DNA of 64,000 nucleotides, taken from the NCBI GenBank assembly GCA_019671005.1, contig CM033752.1, positions 27,598,969 to 27,662,968 on the forward strand. Reading direction: 5' to 3'. Positions 1 to 9,935 of the stretch are shown here, piece after piece. Both the position numbers and the translations under genes were made by a program. The number at the start of each line of letters is the position of its first letter. Within the stretch, counting starts at the first letter, position 1. This DNA comes from Hibiscus mutabilis. Lineage: Eukaryota > Streptophyta > Magnoliopsida > Malvales > Malvaceae. Under the pieces are notes generated by a model. It was given only the letters and a program-made list of their open reading frames with translations. It was not told where the DNA came from and made no database searches.

Positions 1-300
1 GGAGGAACTCTCAGTCGGAAGAATCCATCAACGGCACAAAAGGTTTTATATAGGAGAAACCAGCGTTGAAGGCGAAGAGTTCTATATAGGAAGGACTCCA
101 AGCTTTACAGTCTCGAAGTGAAAGGTTCTATATAGGAAGGACTCATAACTCGAGGCTTTAGAGTGAAGGGTTCTATATAGGAAGAGCCTGTAGTTCCAAG
201 ATCGGAAGGTGACGAAGCTCTATATAGGAAGAACTTACGAGCCTGAAGATTCAGCTAAGGAAGAGCGGATAATTCCAGAAGAACACGTGATTTCGAAGCC
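1..300 (+). repeat. Degenerate ~44-bp tandem repeat array upstream of a Tat/Ogre 3' LTR
   Basis: The core TCTATATAGGAAG, or a one-to-two-base variant, recurs near positions 42, 81, 125, 169 and 215, a period of about 44 bp. The spacers vary but keep purine-rich runs such as GACTC and CGAAG. The array runs directly into a polypurine tract and an LTR start. Tat/Ogre-lineage elements often carry tandem arrays just upstream of the 3' LTR, so I read it as the 3' untranslated part of such an element entering from the left edge. Confidence 0.75.
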
Positions 301-366
301 AAAGACGAGAAAGTAGGTCAAAAATGAGTGCTTTTGATCTTTGCTTTGTCCTCGTTTCACAAGAAC

Positions 367-383
367 AAGCAAAGAGGGGCAAC
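367..383 (+). other. Polypurine tract of Tat/Ogre element
   Basis: The tract AAGCAAAGAGGGGCAAC ends immediately before the LTR start TGTAATCACTCATTTT. AAAGAGGGGCA followed by TGTA is characteristic of Tat/Ogre elements. It primes plus-strand synthesis and fixes the 3' LTR start at 384. Confidence 0.75.
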
Positions 384-1590
384 TGTAATCACTCATTTTT
401 TACCGGGTTTTAGTGTTATTAGTGTTATTATAATAGTAAAATTATATATATAAAAAAGCAAAAAAAGCAAAAAAAAACAATAATAATAAAAAAAGGGGGA
501 GGGGAGTGGAGCACAAGGCTCCACGTCACCCTTCTCCCCCTATAAATAGAGGAGGCAGCAGCAAAGCAAAGCAAGAAAATTGCAATTGCAAGAGCAATTG
601 CAACAATTGCAATTGGAATCGGCAGGGCAGGCCAATTCGGCTAGCCCAGGACCGGGGTAATATCCTCGGTCCTAACAGGTTCGATCGGGGTCCTATTTTA
701 GGTCCGATCTAGTTAATATTTTTGGAGAGTTCGTGGTAGATCTTGGTGGGGTTCAATCGGGGTTTGTCATACGAGCTCCTAGTTAGGTATATTTTCTTCC
801 CTTTTTATTAGTGTTGTAATTTCTATAATTTAATGAAGTATTAATTATCTTAAAATTGTAGTCTTATTTTTTATGTTTATGTTTTAGATTAATATTTAAT
901 ATGTTTTAAATTTGTGTTTTATATTAATATTTTATTTATCTTAGATATGTTTTTATTTATGAGTTAGATTAATATTTATTTATGTATGTTTTAGAATAGT
1001 ATTTTATTTATGTTGAGTTTGTTTTTATTTATGTGTTAGATTAATATTTATGAATGATAGTATTTTATTTATGCTAGATATGTTTTTATTTATGAGTTAG
1101 ATTAATATTTATGTATGTATGTTTTAGATTAATATTTTATTAGATTAGTATTTTATTATGTTAATATTTATTTGCATTGTATTTAAATTATTTGCCATGT
1201 TTTATATTTTGCTCACTAAGATTGCATATCGAGATATAAATTGTTAGTGCGGTGCCCTTTTATCCGAGCGTAAACGGGGCCAGAATCAGGCGTAGTGATA
1301 GTGGTTGGGCGTTTATTCTCGGATAACGGGGCCCTTAAAATTTATTCGCAATTATGACCGAATTTTAAAATAATCGTCACTTTAATCCGGAAAATCCAAT
1401 ATTAATAAAGCGGTAATTATTAAAGTACCAATTTTGGGCGGTGTGGGGGTGCTAATCCTTCCCCATCCGTAACCGACTCCCGAACCCAACATTTTTTGAA
1501 TCTCTGGTTTTATGGTGTCCGGCCTACCTAAGTGGCCGGTGGCGACTCCATTTTTTAAAAAATGAGGTTTTTTAAAAACCCCTCGGAATA
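384..1590 (+). mobile_element. Tat/Ogre-lineage 3' LTR, truncated at its right end
   Basis: The LTR begins TGTAATCACTC straight after the polypurine tract. Near 1428-1555 it holds the block ACCAATTTTGGGCG ... CCGACTCCCGAACCC ... GGTGGCGACTCC, which is repeated in diverged form at 8616-8800 inside the LTR at 6621-8861. That second LTR ends at a tRNA primer site, which confirms the LTR assignment. Here the homology stops near 1590, about 75 bp short of the expected terminus, where unrelated chromovirus LTR sequence begins. A T-rich degenerate repeat (TTTTATTTATG-TTAGATTAATATT) fills 860-1180. Confidence 0.7.
541..549 (+). promoter_or_regulatory. Probable TATA box of the Tat LTR promoter
   Basis: TATAAATAG follows a C-rich stretch (CTTCTCCCCC) 157 bp into the LTR and precedes a GGAGGCAGCAGCAAAG leader-like sequence. 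This is the normal layout of a plant Pol II core promoter at the U3/R boundary. No other TATAAATA motif is as well placed in this LTR. Confidence 0.55.
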
Positions 1591-3161
1591 AACATTTTAT
1601 ATCCAAAAGAATCACAAACACCTTTCAAACACCTTCGAAAATCCACTTTTTTAGCGAGAAAAGACATCGCTACAATTCTAACATAAGCACATATTCGGAA
1701 TAAAATTCCTAAAAATCCTTTATTATTCATATCCATCACAAATTTACAAAACATTCTCAAATCTCATAAAATAACCATAAAATGAATTCTTTTAGAATTC
1801 ATCTTAATATTTCCAAATTATTCAAAATGGTCCATTTCCATTGAACTTCAAATTTAATCATTAGACAACATATTCAAACATTACAAGAATACATTTAAGC
1901 TTATCACCTTGACTTATAGTCAATCACCATTTCAAACTCAACTTTCCCTTAATATGCTAATCGGTCTCCGACACTTTGAAAACTTCCAAATTGATCCAAA
2001 CAACATTTTAAGTCTTGTAATATCATTCTCACATCATTTCTAGCCTTAGGAAATTTTTCCATAATTTTCTCTAATATTTCCCCAATAGACTGAATATGAA
2101 GAGTCTTTTTATCCAAATTTTCCAACTTGATTCAAGCATGAATTCAACTTCTAAACCTCATTTCCAAGCTTCTATAATTATTTTCCATATCAAAATCAAT
2201 CCAAATTCAACTTCATGTCAAAACCCTAACTTTAAACAAATTAGGATTTAGCTACTTTCAAGCAGTTTCAATTATAAAACTAGTGTTTCAAGCATGGATA
2301 TGATTCTACAACAACAACTCCATCAAAATCTAATCTTAAATCATCATATTTAAACATTCCCTTCTTCCATCAAAATCATAAAACTAGTGTTTCAAGCATG
2401 AATAAATAGTACCAAAAGATAGAGAATTTCATGGAGATCAACTTTATATTTCATGCTTTCATCCAAAATCCAACCAATAAGCTTGAAAATAAAAAAAAAT
2501 AAAAATTTCCTCTTACCATGGGTAAGTTTCGAACAAGAGAGAAAGATGATGATAAATCTTGAATTTTCATTTGTTTCCAATTTGGCCATTTGTCATCTAT
2601 TTTAAAAATCCAAATAAAAATCTCTTTTATAGCAAAATGACCATTTTTCCCTTGTAATCCAATGCTTCATATCTTGCCACATGTCTACCTACTTATCCAA
2701 TGGTCAAAAATAAACCAAGTAGTTAGTGATTACCAACTTTGCCCTTGAAATTTCCAAAATTACCATCTTGCCATTTTTCATCCAGTGACTCTTATTTAAC
2801 ATGGAAAATCTACTCTAATCCAATGGTCCATGTTAAATCCTACCATTTTAAGACATGTAAATGAAATTTTTAACCTTGATTTATCATTCTTTAAAATATC
2901 TTGAATTTTTTATTCGATCCGATTATCCGAATATTTTTCTAAACTTTATCGCTTTATAGCCAAAAATACAAACTCCGTACGAAAAAATTTGAGTAACACA
3001 AAAACATCATTCTCGGGGAGTGAACTATTCATTTACGGGACTAAATACATAAATCTTGAAAATTACAACTTAGTCCTTAAACTTTTCCAAAGTTTATACT
3101 GTGGCCACCAAACTTTCAAAATTTTCATTTTAGTCACTAACCAAAAATTTGAGGTATTACA
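1591..3161 (-). mobile_element. Fragment of a chromovirus-type LTR, 5' end at 3161
   Basis: On the minus strand the piece starts TGTAATACCTCAAATTTTTGG at 3161, the same kind of start as chromoviruses D and E (TGTAATATCCC, TGTAATACCCC). It shares their ordered landmarks: 'gtcactaaccaaaa', 'cttttccaaagtttatac', an AATCCAATGG-type block and an 'accaaaagatagag' block near 2412. It is more diverged from D and E than they are from each other. No polypurine tract or primer site is attached, so it is a solo or truncated LTR. The left limit is only where Tat LTR homology ends. Confidence 0.55.
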
Positions 3162-3823
3162 CACAGAGTCTATCACAGATAATATTTGTGCAAAATTGCA
3201 CAGGTGTGTCAGTACGCCTTGTAGTTGTATCGGTACGCATAGCAAAAATTATACTTGGTGTTGGCACGTGGACAACAGAATCGGTACACCCTTTAGCTAC
3301 TAGAATCCCCTGTTTTGATATTGAACAACTGTATCGGTACACTTGTGGACTGTACCAATACCCTGTTTTAAAAATGAACCCGTATAAATATGGGCATGGG
3401 GCGTATCTATAAGCTGAAAGTTATTTCTGGTAATATCTGAATCTTTACAGTTTAGTTCATGTTTCTTGATCATTTAATTAAATGAGTTTGGATGATTTTT
3501 TTAAGTTGTAATTTAACCAGAATGAATTTAATATGATTAATTAAGGTTTGGTAACTTTGGATTTAAGTCAGCCCTTCTATTTTTTCAAAATTACAATTTG
3601 GTCCCTAGAGTTAAATTTTGACTAGTTGGATGCCAATTCGACGCCCGATTTAATTATAAATTTCACCACTACTAGCATGATCACATTAGGATTTAGTTAT
3701 GCATTTAGATAAGATAAAATAAAAATGGATCATTTTCTAAGTAATTCGTTTGGGTTTGTCTTGGCAAACCCAATGTAGCTCGCCCGGTTCGGTCGGGCGT
3801 CTAGGCTGGGTCAAGGGGTTACA
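3162..3823 (+). mobile_element. 3' part of an F-family gypsy LTR, ending at 3823
   Basis: The piece ends with AATGTAGCTCGCCCGG ... CTAGGCTGGGTCAAGGGGTTACA. The reverse complement of the F-family LTR terminus (52959-53040) reads almost the same. It also carries the GTATCGGTAC-type motifs seen in that LTR. The LTR terminus directly abuts Athila B coding sequence at 3824, so it probably marks an insertion into Athila B whose other half lies outside or was deleted. Confidence 0.65.
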
Positions 3824-5946
3824 CTTGTAGTCCTTTATCTTAATATCAAACTCTTGTAAAAGTAAAATCCATCATATTAATCTTGGTTTATCGTCCTTCT
3901 TCTCGAAAAGATATCTCAATGCAGAGTGATAAGTGAAAACAATAACTTTTGTGCTAACAAGATATGAATGAAACTTGTCAAAACAAAAACCACAACCAAT
4001 AATTCTTTCTCTGTGGCTGTATAATTTATTTCAGCCTTTGTTAGAGTTTCACTGACATAGTAAATATCATGAAATACGTCTCTTTTTTTTCCAAGAACAA
4101 CACGACTGCAAAATCACTCACATCGCACATAACTTCAAATGGTTGCAACGATAATAGGTGAGTTCCCAAGTTGCTTCTTGATTTGATTGAATGCATCCAG
4201 ACATACATTGTCAAAGAAAAGTTTTCAGTTTTGCTCTAGCAGTAAACATAAGGGCTTCAAGATTTTTGAAAAATATCTAATAAATCGTATGTAGATTCCT
4301 ATGTGGCCCAAGGAAATTATGAATTCCTTTAACATTTGTCGGTGGAGGTAGCTTCTTAATAACATCCACCTCAACTTTATCAACTTCAATTCCTGCACTA
4401 GAAATTTGATGGGCTAACACAATGCCTTCTGTGACCATAAAATGGCATTTTTTCCAATTTAGGACGAGTGTCTTCACATTGTTGCAAAACTTTCTCCAGA
4501 TTGTTGATGCACTGGTCAAAATCATTCACATAGACAGAGAAATTATCCATGAATATTTCTAAGGAATTAACAAATCATATCAGAGAATATAGCCATCATA
4601 CATCTTTGAAATGTGGCAGGTGCATTACAAAGACCAAAAGACATACAAATAAAGGTAAACATGCTAGATGAACAAGTGAAAGTTGTATTTTCTTGATCTT
4701 CTATTGCAATTTCTATCTGATTTTAGCTAGAATACCCATCCATAAAAATAGCAATAAACCTTGCCAACAAGTCTATCCAGCATTTGATCAATGAAAGAAA
4801 GTGAGAAATGGTCATTTCTTGTGGTTGCATTAAGCGAGTAGGGATCAATTCATCATTATTATTATTGAAAACAGTTATGCCACTATTCTTTGGTACACAA
4901 TGAACTAGACTAACTTAATTATTGTCAGAAATAGAATAAATGATTCCAACATCCAACCATTTAATGATTTCCTTCTTAACAACTTCTTTCATTTTTTTGT
5001 ATAGTCTTCTCTTTGGTTTAATAGACTGCTTGCTTTCTTCTTCCTATTTGATCTTGTGCATACAAAGAGAAAGAATAATGTCTTAGATATCGGTAATGCT
5101 TCAAGAATAGCTCTTTTGTGTTGCTTAAGTATATTGATCAACTTCTCCTCTTGAGTTGCGTCCAATCTTGCTGAAACAATAACTGAGAGTGTATTATTGT
5201 CACCAAGAAATGCATATTTGAGATTAGCAGACAATGATTTCAATTCCAAAGTATAGGGTTTCTTTAATAAAAGGCTTGAAGATTGGAATTGTACGAGTTT
5301 GCCAAATCTAAAGATTCAATCTGCCAATTGTGTTGAACATCAACCGTGAGTGTGCCAGCATTTCTGTCACTTTCCATAAAGATATGTTTAACAGATGTCA
5401 ACACAAAGTCTGCTAAAATAAGTATATTGCGATGATGAAATTCTTCCTGAATTAAATATTCTAAAACATCCAAAGTGTGACATTCTTCCTTGTCTTTCCA
5501 CAACACATAATGAAACGTACCAAAATTATGGGAACCTCCTTGTCTACTTCACAGTCAAGTATAATGAAATCTACTAGAAAAACAAACTTATCCACACGAA
5601 CTAAGACGTATTTGATATGTCCTTCTAGATGATTTAAAGATTTATCGGCCAATTGCAATAGGTTTCATTTGTCTAATGCCTATCTTTTGAAAAATAGAAA
5701 ATGGCATGAGATTAATGTTGGCTCCTAAATCATATAGAGCCTTGCTGAAATAATGATTCCTAATAGAACATGGAATAATAAAGCTTCATGGATCTTTCAT
5801 CTTTCTAGGAAAAGTATTTGTGGGAATCGCACTACATCCCTCTATGAAAGCAATGGTTTCTATCTCATTCAACTTCTTCTTGGACAAAAACTCCATAATT
5901 TTTCATAATATGGAATTTGAGTAAGAGTGTTCATTAAAGAAATTTT
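3824..5946 (-). pseudogene. Athila B protease/RT/RNaseH remnant
   Basis: Read 5946 to 3824 on the minus strand, broken frames give in order: a gag-PR junction (an 'IMEFLSKKK' block near 5890), the protease region with DLGANINLMPFS near 5730, a 'VDKFVFLVDFIILD' block near 5560, RT pieces, and RNaseH near 4000-4200. The RT active-site tetrad reads FMDN instead of FMDD near 4550, so a catalytic aspartate is lost. The RT fingers are deleted between 'NELIPTR'-like sequence (4840) and the palm. Many stops and frameshifts. The gag of the same element lies at 18760-20500, separated by the nest at 5947-18759. Family: Athila lineage of Ty3/gypsy. Clearly non-functional. Confidence 0.8.
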
Positions 5947-6620
5947 TGTAACAACCTGAACCAGAGGTTAATAGTTTGGGTATCGGAATGATCGATACGA
6001 GTTTCACTGTGGGCTTTTTATTTAAGATTGTATCTTTAAATGTTTTGTTTTAGGACTTGGGCTCCTTGATTGTTATTGCTTTTGGCCCAATTAAGAAAGG
6101 GTTGATGTTTGAAATTAACTTGGGAGGTGGAGGACTTTGAGTGTGATTTAGCCAAAATATTTTCATTGGATTTTTTTCCCATTTTCGGGATCCGTGGCAG
6201 AGAGTGGGTCGGTGGTTTAATCTTAGGCTTATAGCTTTTATCTTTCCCATAATTGCCCACAGTCTCTCTCTTTTCCCCATAACTCAATTTTCTTTGATCT
6301 TTCTTCAATTCTCAATCTCCGTTGGTCTCTTTTTATTTCCTCATTGGTATTTCTAAAGCTCCAAATATTTAGGCTTTATTCGGCTAAACCTTAGAAACAT
6401 TATATTATCTTTTTCCACTCTCCATCACCGCGATATTCCTGTGAGTTAAATCAATATTTTTGGGGTTTGGAAGAGTTTATGGAAGGGTTGGTTTTCCTTT
6501 AGACTCAAACATTTCATGTTATGTTTTAAGTTTGTTTTCAAGTTTTAAGTTTGTTTTCAAGTTTTAATTCTTGTTTGGTTCTTCTATTGTTCAATGAGCT
6601 CCTTTGGTGTTGATGGTGAT
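5947..6620 (+). mobile_element. 5' part of the outer gypsy LTR inserted in Athila B
   Basis: The LTR starts TGTAACAACC at 5947 and is preceded by ATTTT (5942-5946). The matching right terminus GGGTGTTACA ends at 18759 and is followed by ATTTG, a 4/5 match as a target duplication. Removing 5947-18759 with one duplication copy rejoins Athila B in frame, which supports both borders. A 19-bp motif (TTAAGTTTGTTTTCAAGTT) is tandemly doubled near 6526-6564. The piece is cut at 6621 by a Tat/Ogre LTR. Confidence 0.65.
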
Positions 6621-7494
6621 TGTAATAACCATTTTAGTCTGAGCTTTTGAGCCCATTTATATTACACCCAAAAACCCACTGACCCCAATTATAATTAAAA
6701 ATAGCTCAAACCCATTACAATTGAAAATCCCAAGCTCAATAGCCCATTATCATATCCAATACCCAACCCTAAAAAAACCCTAACACCCTTTCCCTTATCC
6801 TCTGCAGCCGCCGCCCTCAATAACTAATCATCTTCCGCGCGTGGCCGCCACGCGCGCCGGTCACCGCCCACCGCCAAGCCGCACTGCTCCACCACCAACC
6901 TGCAAGTAAAAAAAAAGTAAAAAGTTAGAGCAAGTGGTAGATTTTTTATATTAAAATCGGGTTATAAAACCACACCAAACAATGTAAAAGAGGACTTCCG
7001 ATTTGAGGGGGAATTCGAAATAAAAGAGGGAAGTTCGAACCATAAAAATAGAGAAAGGTTTCCAATATGAAAAAAAGAGATTAATCCCGATTCGAAAATA
7101 AATAAGAAAAAAAGCTTTCTCCTTTTTTGTTCAAAAGCAACCAAAGAGCAAAAATAAAAAAAAAGAGAAGCAAAAAAAGATCGAAAGGTAAAAAATATAT
7201 CGAACATATTTCTTTAGATCTACTCACCTAGGGGCTTCAGTTCAAAAATCCGACCCCAGATTCAAACTCGGCGTGAAAAAAGGGGTCAAAAAGGCACGGC
7301 CTTTACACTTTCGACCGCCGATGACGGCGACGACCACCGCCGACGACCGACGATCCACGACGGAGTCAGCGACAGGCGGCCAAGATCGGCCGAGTGGGGG
7401 ATAGGGCAATTGAAAGGATTTTATTATGTTTTTTTTTGGAAATTTTTACCCCAAATAATTTTTATGTTCAAAATCGAATATTTAAAGGCTCATC

Positions 7495-7546
7495 AAAACG
7501 ACGTCGTTTTGGCACCGGCCCTTAAGGCCCAAAACGACGTCGTTTT
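7495..7546. repeat. Two perfect 16-bp palindromes AAAACGACGTCGTTTT
   Basis: Identical self-complementary 16-mers sit at 7495-7510 and 7531-7546. The 20-bp spacer between them is itself largely palindromic around CTTAAG. Each contains the ACGT core bound by plant bZIP factors, so a regulatory role in the LTR is possible but not shown. Confidence 0.85.
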
Positions 7547-7779
7547 ACCCCTGTACTCGCATATCAGACCCGACCCGGCTGAGGATCCACGTCATCTTAA
7601 AAATGGGATAATTATGCTTGCAGTCCTTTCGCATGGTATAATTACTCATTCGGTCCTTGCAAGTTTCAACTGGGTTTCAATTTGGTCATCAGATACGATT
7701 TTTATCTGATTTTAAAGGGCAAATTACAACTTCAGCCCCTCCGCCTCTGTATCCTTGTAATTCGGTATTTTAACTTTGT

Positions 7780-8120
7780 TTTTTTATATTTTAGTCACTT
7801 TTTTTAATTTCTTTTTTTATTTTATTACCATATTTTTTTATACATTATTATATATTACTTATACTATTATTACTATCATTATATTAAATTACTATTGTTT
7901 TGTTACTATTACATATTATTATATATATTATCATTATCGTTTATTATTATTACTTATATTATATTATCATATTATTATTTAAGTACCTACGTATTATTAT
8001 TAATATTATTTTATTATTATTAATAATATCTACTTATTATTTTTAGTTTAATAGTATTTTTATTATTATTATAATTATATCATATTTAGTATATTATGGA
8101 ATATATATATACATACTAAG

Positions 8121-8152
<32 letters not shown>

Positions 8153-8310
8153 ATATATAGTACATATATAATTTATTATGTATATTATTTATAATTATTA
8201 TCATTATATGTTTATTATTATTACTAATAGATTTTTATGTTTATTATTAATAAAATTTTCATGTTTAATATTATTACCATTATTATATATATATACATTC
8301 TATATTCATT
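7780..8310. repeat. AT-rich low-complexity tract inside the Tat LTR
   Basis: About 530 bp of T/A-dominated sequence with repeated TTATTATTA and (TA)n runs; the longest (TA)n stretch lies near 8135-8155. Open frames here (for example 7776-7982) are composition artefacts rich in Tyr, Ile and Phe. I see no gene. Confidence 0.85.
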
Positions 8311-8864
8311 CGTTTTTAATCATATTTTGAACTAAAGCCTTTTATTCGAGATTATCGTGAAAAACGTACCTCAAACGTAAGGGGTACCGCTCTCCGTTAA
8401 TCTCTATCGCGAAATACCATTTTTAATTCTGAACTATAATTTTCAAAATAGATTCCTTTTATTCAGGAATCTAACGAAATTATGCCCCGGGTGTAGGGGT
8501 GTAAATTTCTTTCATACAAAAATATATTCTTTTAAAATATATTAAGGGATCACAATTTTTAAATTAAATTCAAATTCTTAATTTCCATCATTAAGACACC
8601 AAATAATCGACCAGGTACCAATTTTGGGCGTGCTCACCCTTCCCTACACGTAACTAACTCCTGAAAAACCTATTTTTCTGGTTTTACGGACCCAAACTCG
8701 TTGTTTTAATAAAATGACAAAAATAGGTTTTATTAAAATAGCCGTGTTTTCAGGTGATCCAATCTCACCCTAACTAAAATGATTGGTGGCAACTCTATTC
8801 CATCCAAATATTTTTCGTAAGAACGTGTCAAGCACCCACCGCGGGGCGGGCTGTTGTTACAGCT

Positions 8865-8882
8865 TGGCGACTCCGCTGGGGA
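8865..8882 (+). other. Primer binding site, tRNA-Arg type
   Basis: TGGCGACTCCGCTGGGGA follows the LTR end (TTACA, then GCT). This is the primer site typical of Ogre/Tat elements, which is described as complementary to a tRNA-Arg 3' end. It fixes the 3' border of the 5' LTR and the plus orientation of the element. Confidence 0.8.
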
Positions 8883-9702
8883 ATACCTTTTTTTAAAGTC
8901 GAGCCACCGGTCGATTACTTTTTTTCTTAACGAGTGGAAACTATAAATTTGGTTTAATTTCTTTTGTGATCCCTTTTCCTGTTAAATTTCTTTTTACAAA
9001 AAGGTTTTCTTAAATTTTCCCCTTATTTTTTGCATATCATAAGCTCTGCACCCGAGCTCCGCCCCTTTTAAGTGGGAGTGAGAAGCTACGCCTTCATGAG
9101 GTATCACCTCCGTACAGGATAGTGGGTCACTTTCGGGATACATCTGTACCTTTGTCTCTGTGAGATCTTCATATCCGCACAGACCTAGGGAAATGTATCC
9201 TCCCGAATCGATGTCCTAGCGACAGTTTGGGTACCGTTACTTTAGAACCTAAACCACATGTAGTGAACCATAACGGCCTACCTTGTCTAGAGCCATACCG
9301 AACCTCTGCCCGTTTAGAGAGTCACTCGATAGGTGCATAGTAGAGAACGTTGGGGGGTTTAATTTCTATCAATTATGCCCTTTAATTTTAGTATTTATTT
9401 ATTTCCTTTATTCCTTTAGTATGTTAGATACCATGCCTATATTTATGCAACAAAGTATGCGGGTAGAAAGCATGTTTGGGTAGGATCCTTTTTTTCAAAA
9501 ACATGAACGGGTAGAAAAGTATGCTTGGGTAGGTTGTATAGATTTACTTTTAAGTAATTAACGTTTATATTTTTAGCTTGATTATTCCACGCGTACTAAC
9601 TAAATTTTGTTGTTGTCTATGTTTTTTCTTTGCATTGCATATTCAAGACATAAATAAAAGGTGTCGATTCACGAGCGATCATCAATCTAGAAAACTTTTA
9701 TA
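8883..9702 (+). mobile_element. Tat/Ogre 5' leader, non-coding
   Basis: The leader runs from the primer site to the first gag methionine. Recognisable parts are a GAGGTATCACCTCCGTACAG / GGGTCACTTTCGGG region (9098-9140) and a GGGTAG-AAAG-TATG-TTGGGTAG motif given twice (9459-9485 and 9509-9533). I see no convincing open frame; a 66-codon frame at 9283 has no recognisable content. Confidence 0.6.
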
Positions 9703-9935
9703 ATGGATAAAAGGTCACGTGATCAGATAAAAAGTAATGCAGATATGAGGCAGTCCCCTAAAGTGATACCAAAAGAAGCAAGAGGCCTTTCTTTCGAAGG
9801 TTACGCGTCAGATATATATGTCGAAATTCACATCAATACCAAGATGAATGAAATAGAAGAGCTGAAAAGAAGAATGACCGAGATGATGAGTATGGTGACC
9901 GTCATGGCCAAGGAGAAAGAGCCTGATATACAAAG
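9703..9935 (+). pseudogene. Start of Tat/Ogre gag-like ORF, cut by chromovirus D
   Basis: An ATG at 9703 opens a frame beginning MDKRSRDQIK. It is hydrophilic and charged, with a short heptad-like stretch (residues about 48-70, 'MNEIEELKRRMTEMM'), as expected for the N-terminus of a Tat/Ogre gag. Only about 78 codons remain: at 9936 the sequence changes to the terminus of a chromovirus LTR, and the nominal stop at 9978 lies in LTR sequence. The rest of gag and all of pol of this element are missing from the window. Confidence 0.55.

Larger units (their letters stand above)
6621..8861 (+). mobile_element. Tat/Ogre-lineage 5' LTR
   Basis: Starts TGTAATAACCATTTTAG at 6621 and ends CTGTTGTTACA at 8861, three bases before a tRNA-complementary primer site. 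It contains GC-rich sequence (6800-6900, 7290-7400), two perfect 16-bp palindromes, a long AT-rich low-complexity zone and the conserved ACCAATTTTGGGCG block. At about 2.24 kb it is a plausible full-length Tat/Ogre LTR. The five bases before it are GTGAT; the other copy of the duplication is lost because the 3' end of this element is missing. Confidence 0.7.

Noticed and set aside
506..712. 68-codon plus-strand frame just downstream of the TATA box
   Set aside because: It lies in the R/U5 part of the Tat LTR, where a short chance frame is expected. The Asn/Cys-rich part is a CAATTGCAA repeat.
1543..1553. TGGCGACTCC resembling a tRNA-Arg primer site
   Set aside because: The match stops before the CTGGGGA part. 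The block aligns with internal LTR sequence at 8787, not with the true primer site at 8865.
6036..6308. Overlapping minus-strand frames of 90 and 76 codons
   Set aside because: They lie in the outer gypsy LTR, have no recognisable domain and are basic low-complexity sequence.
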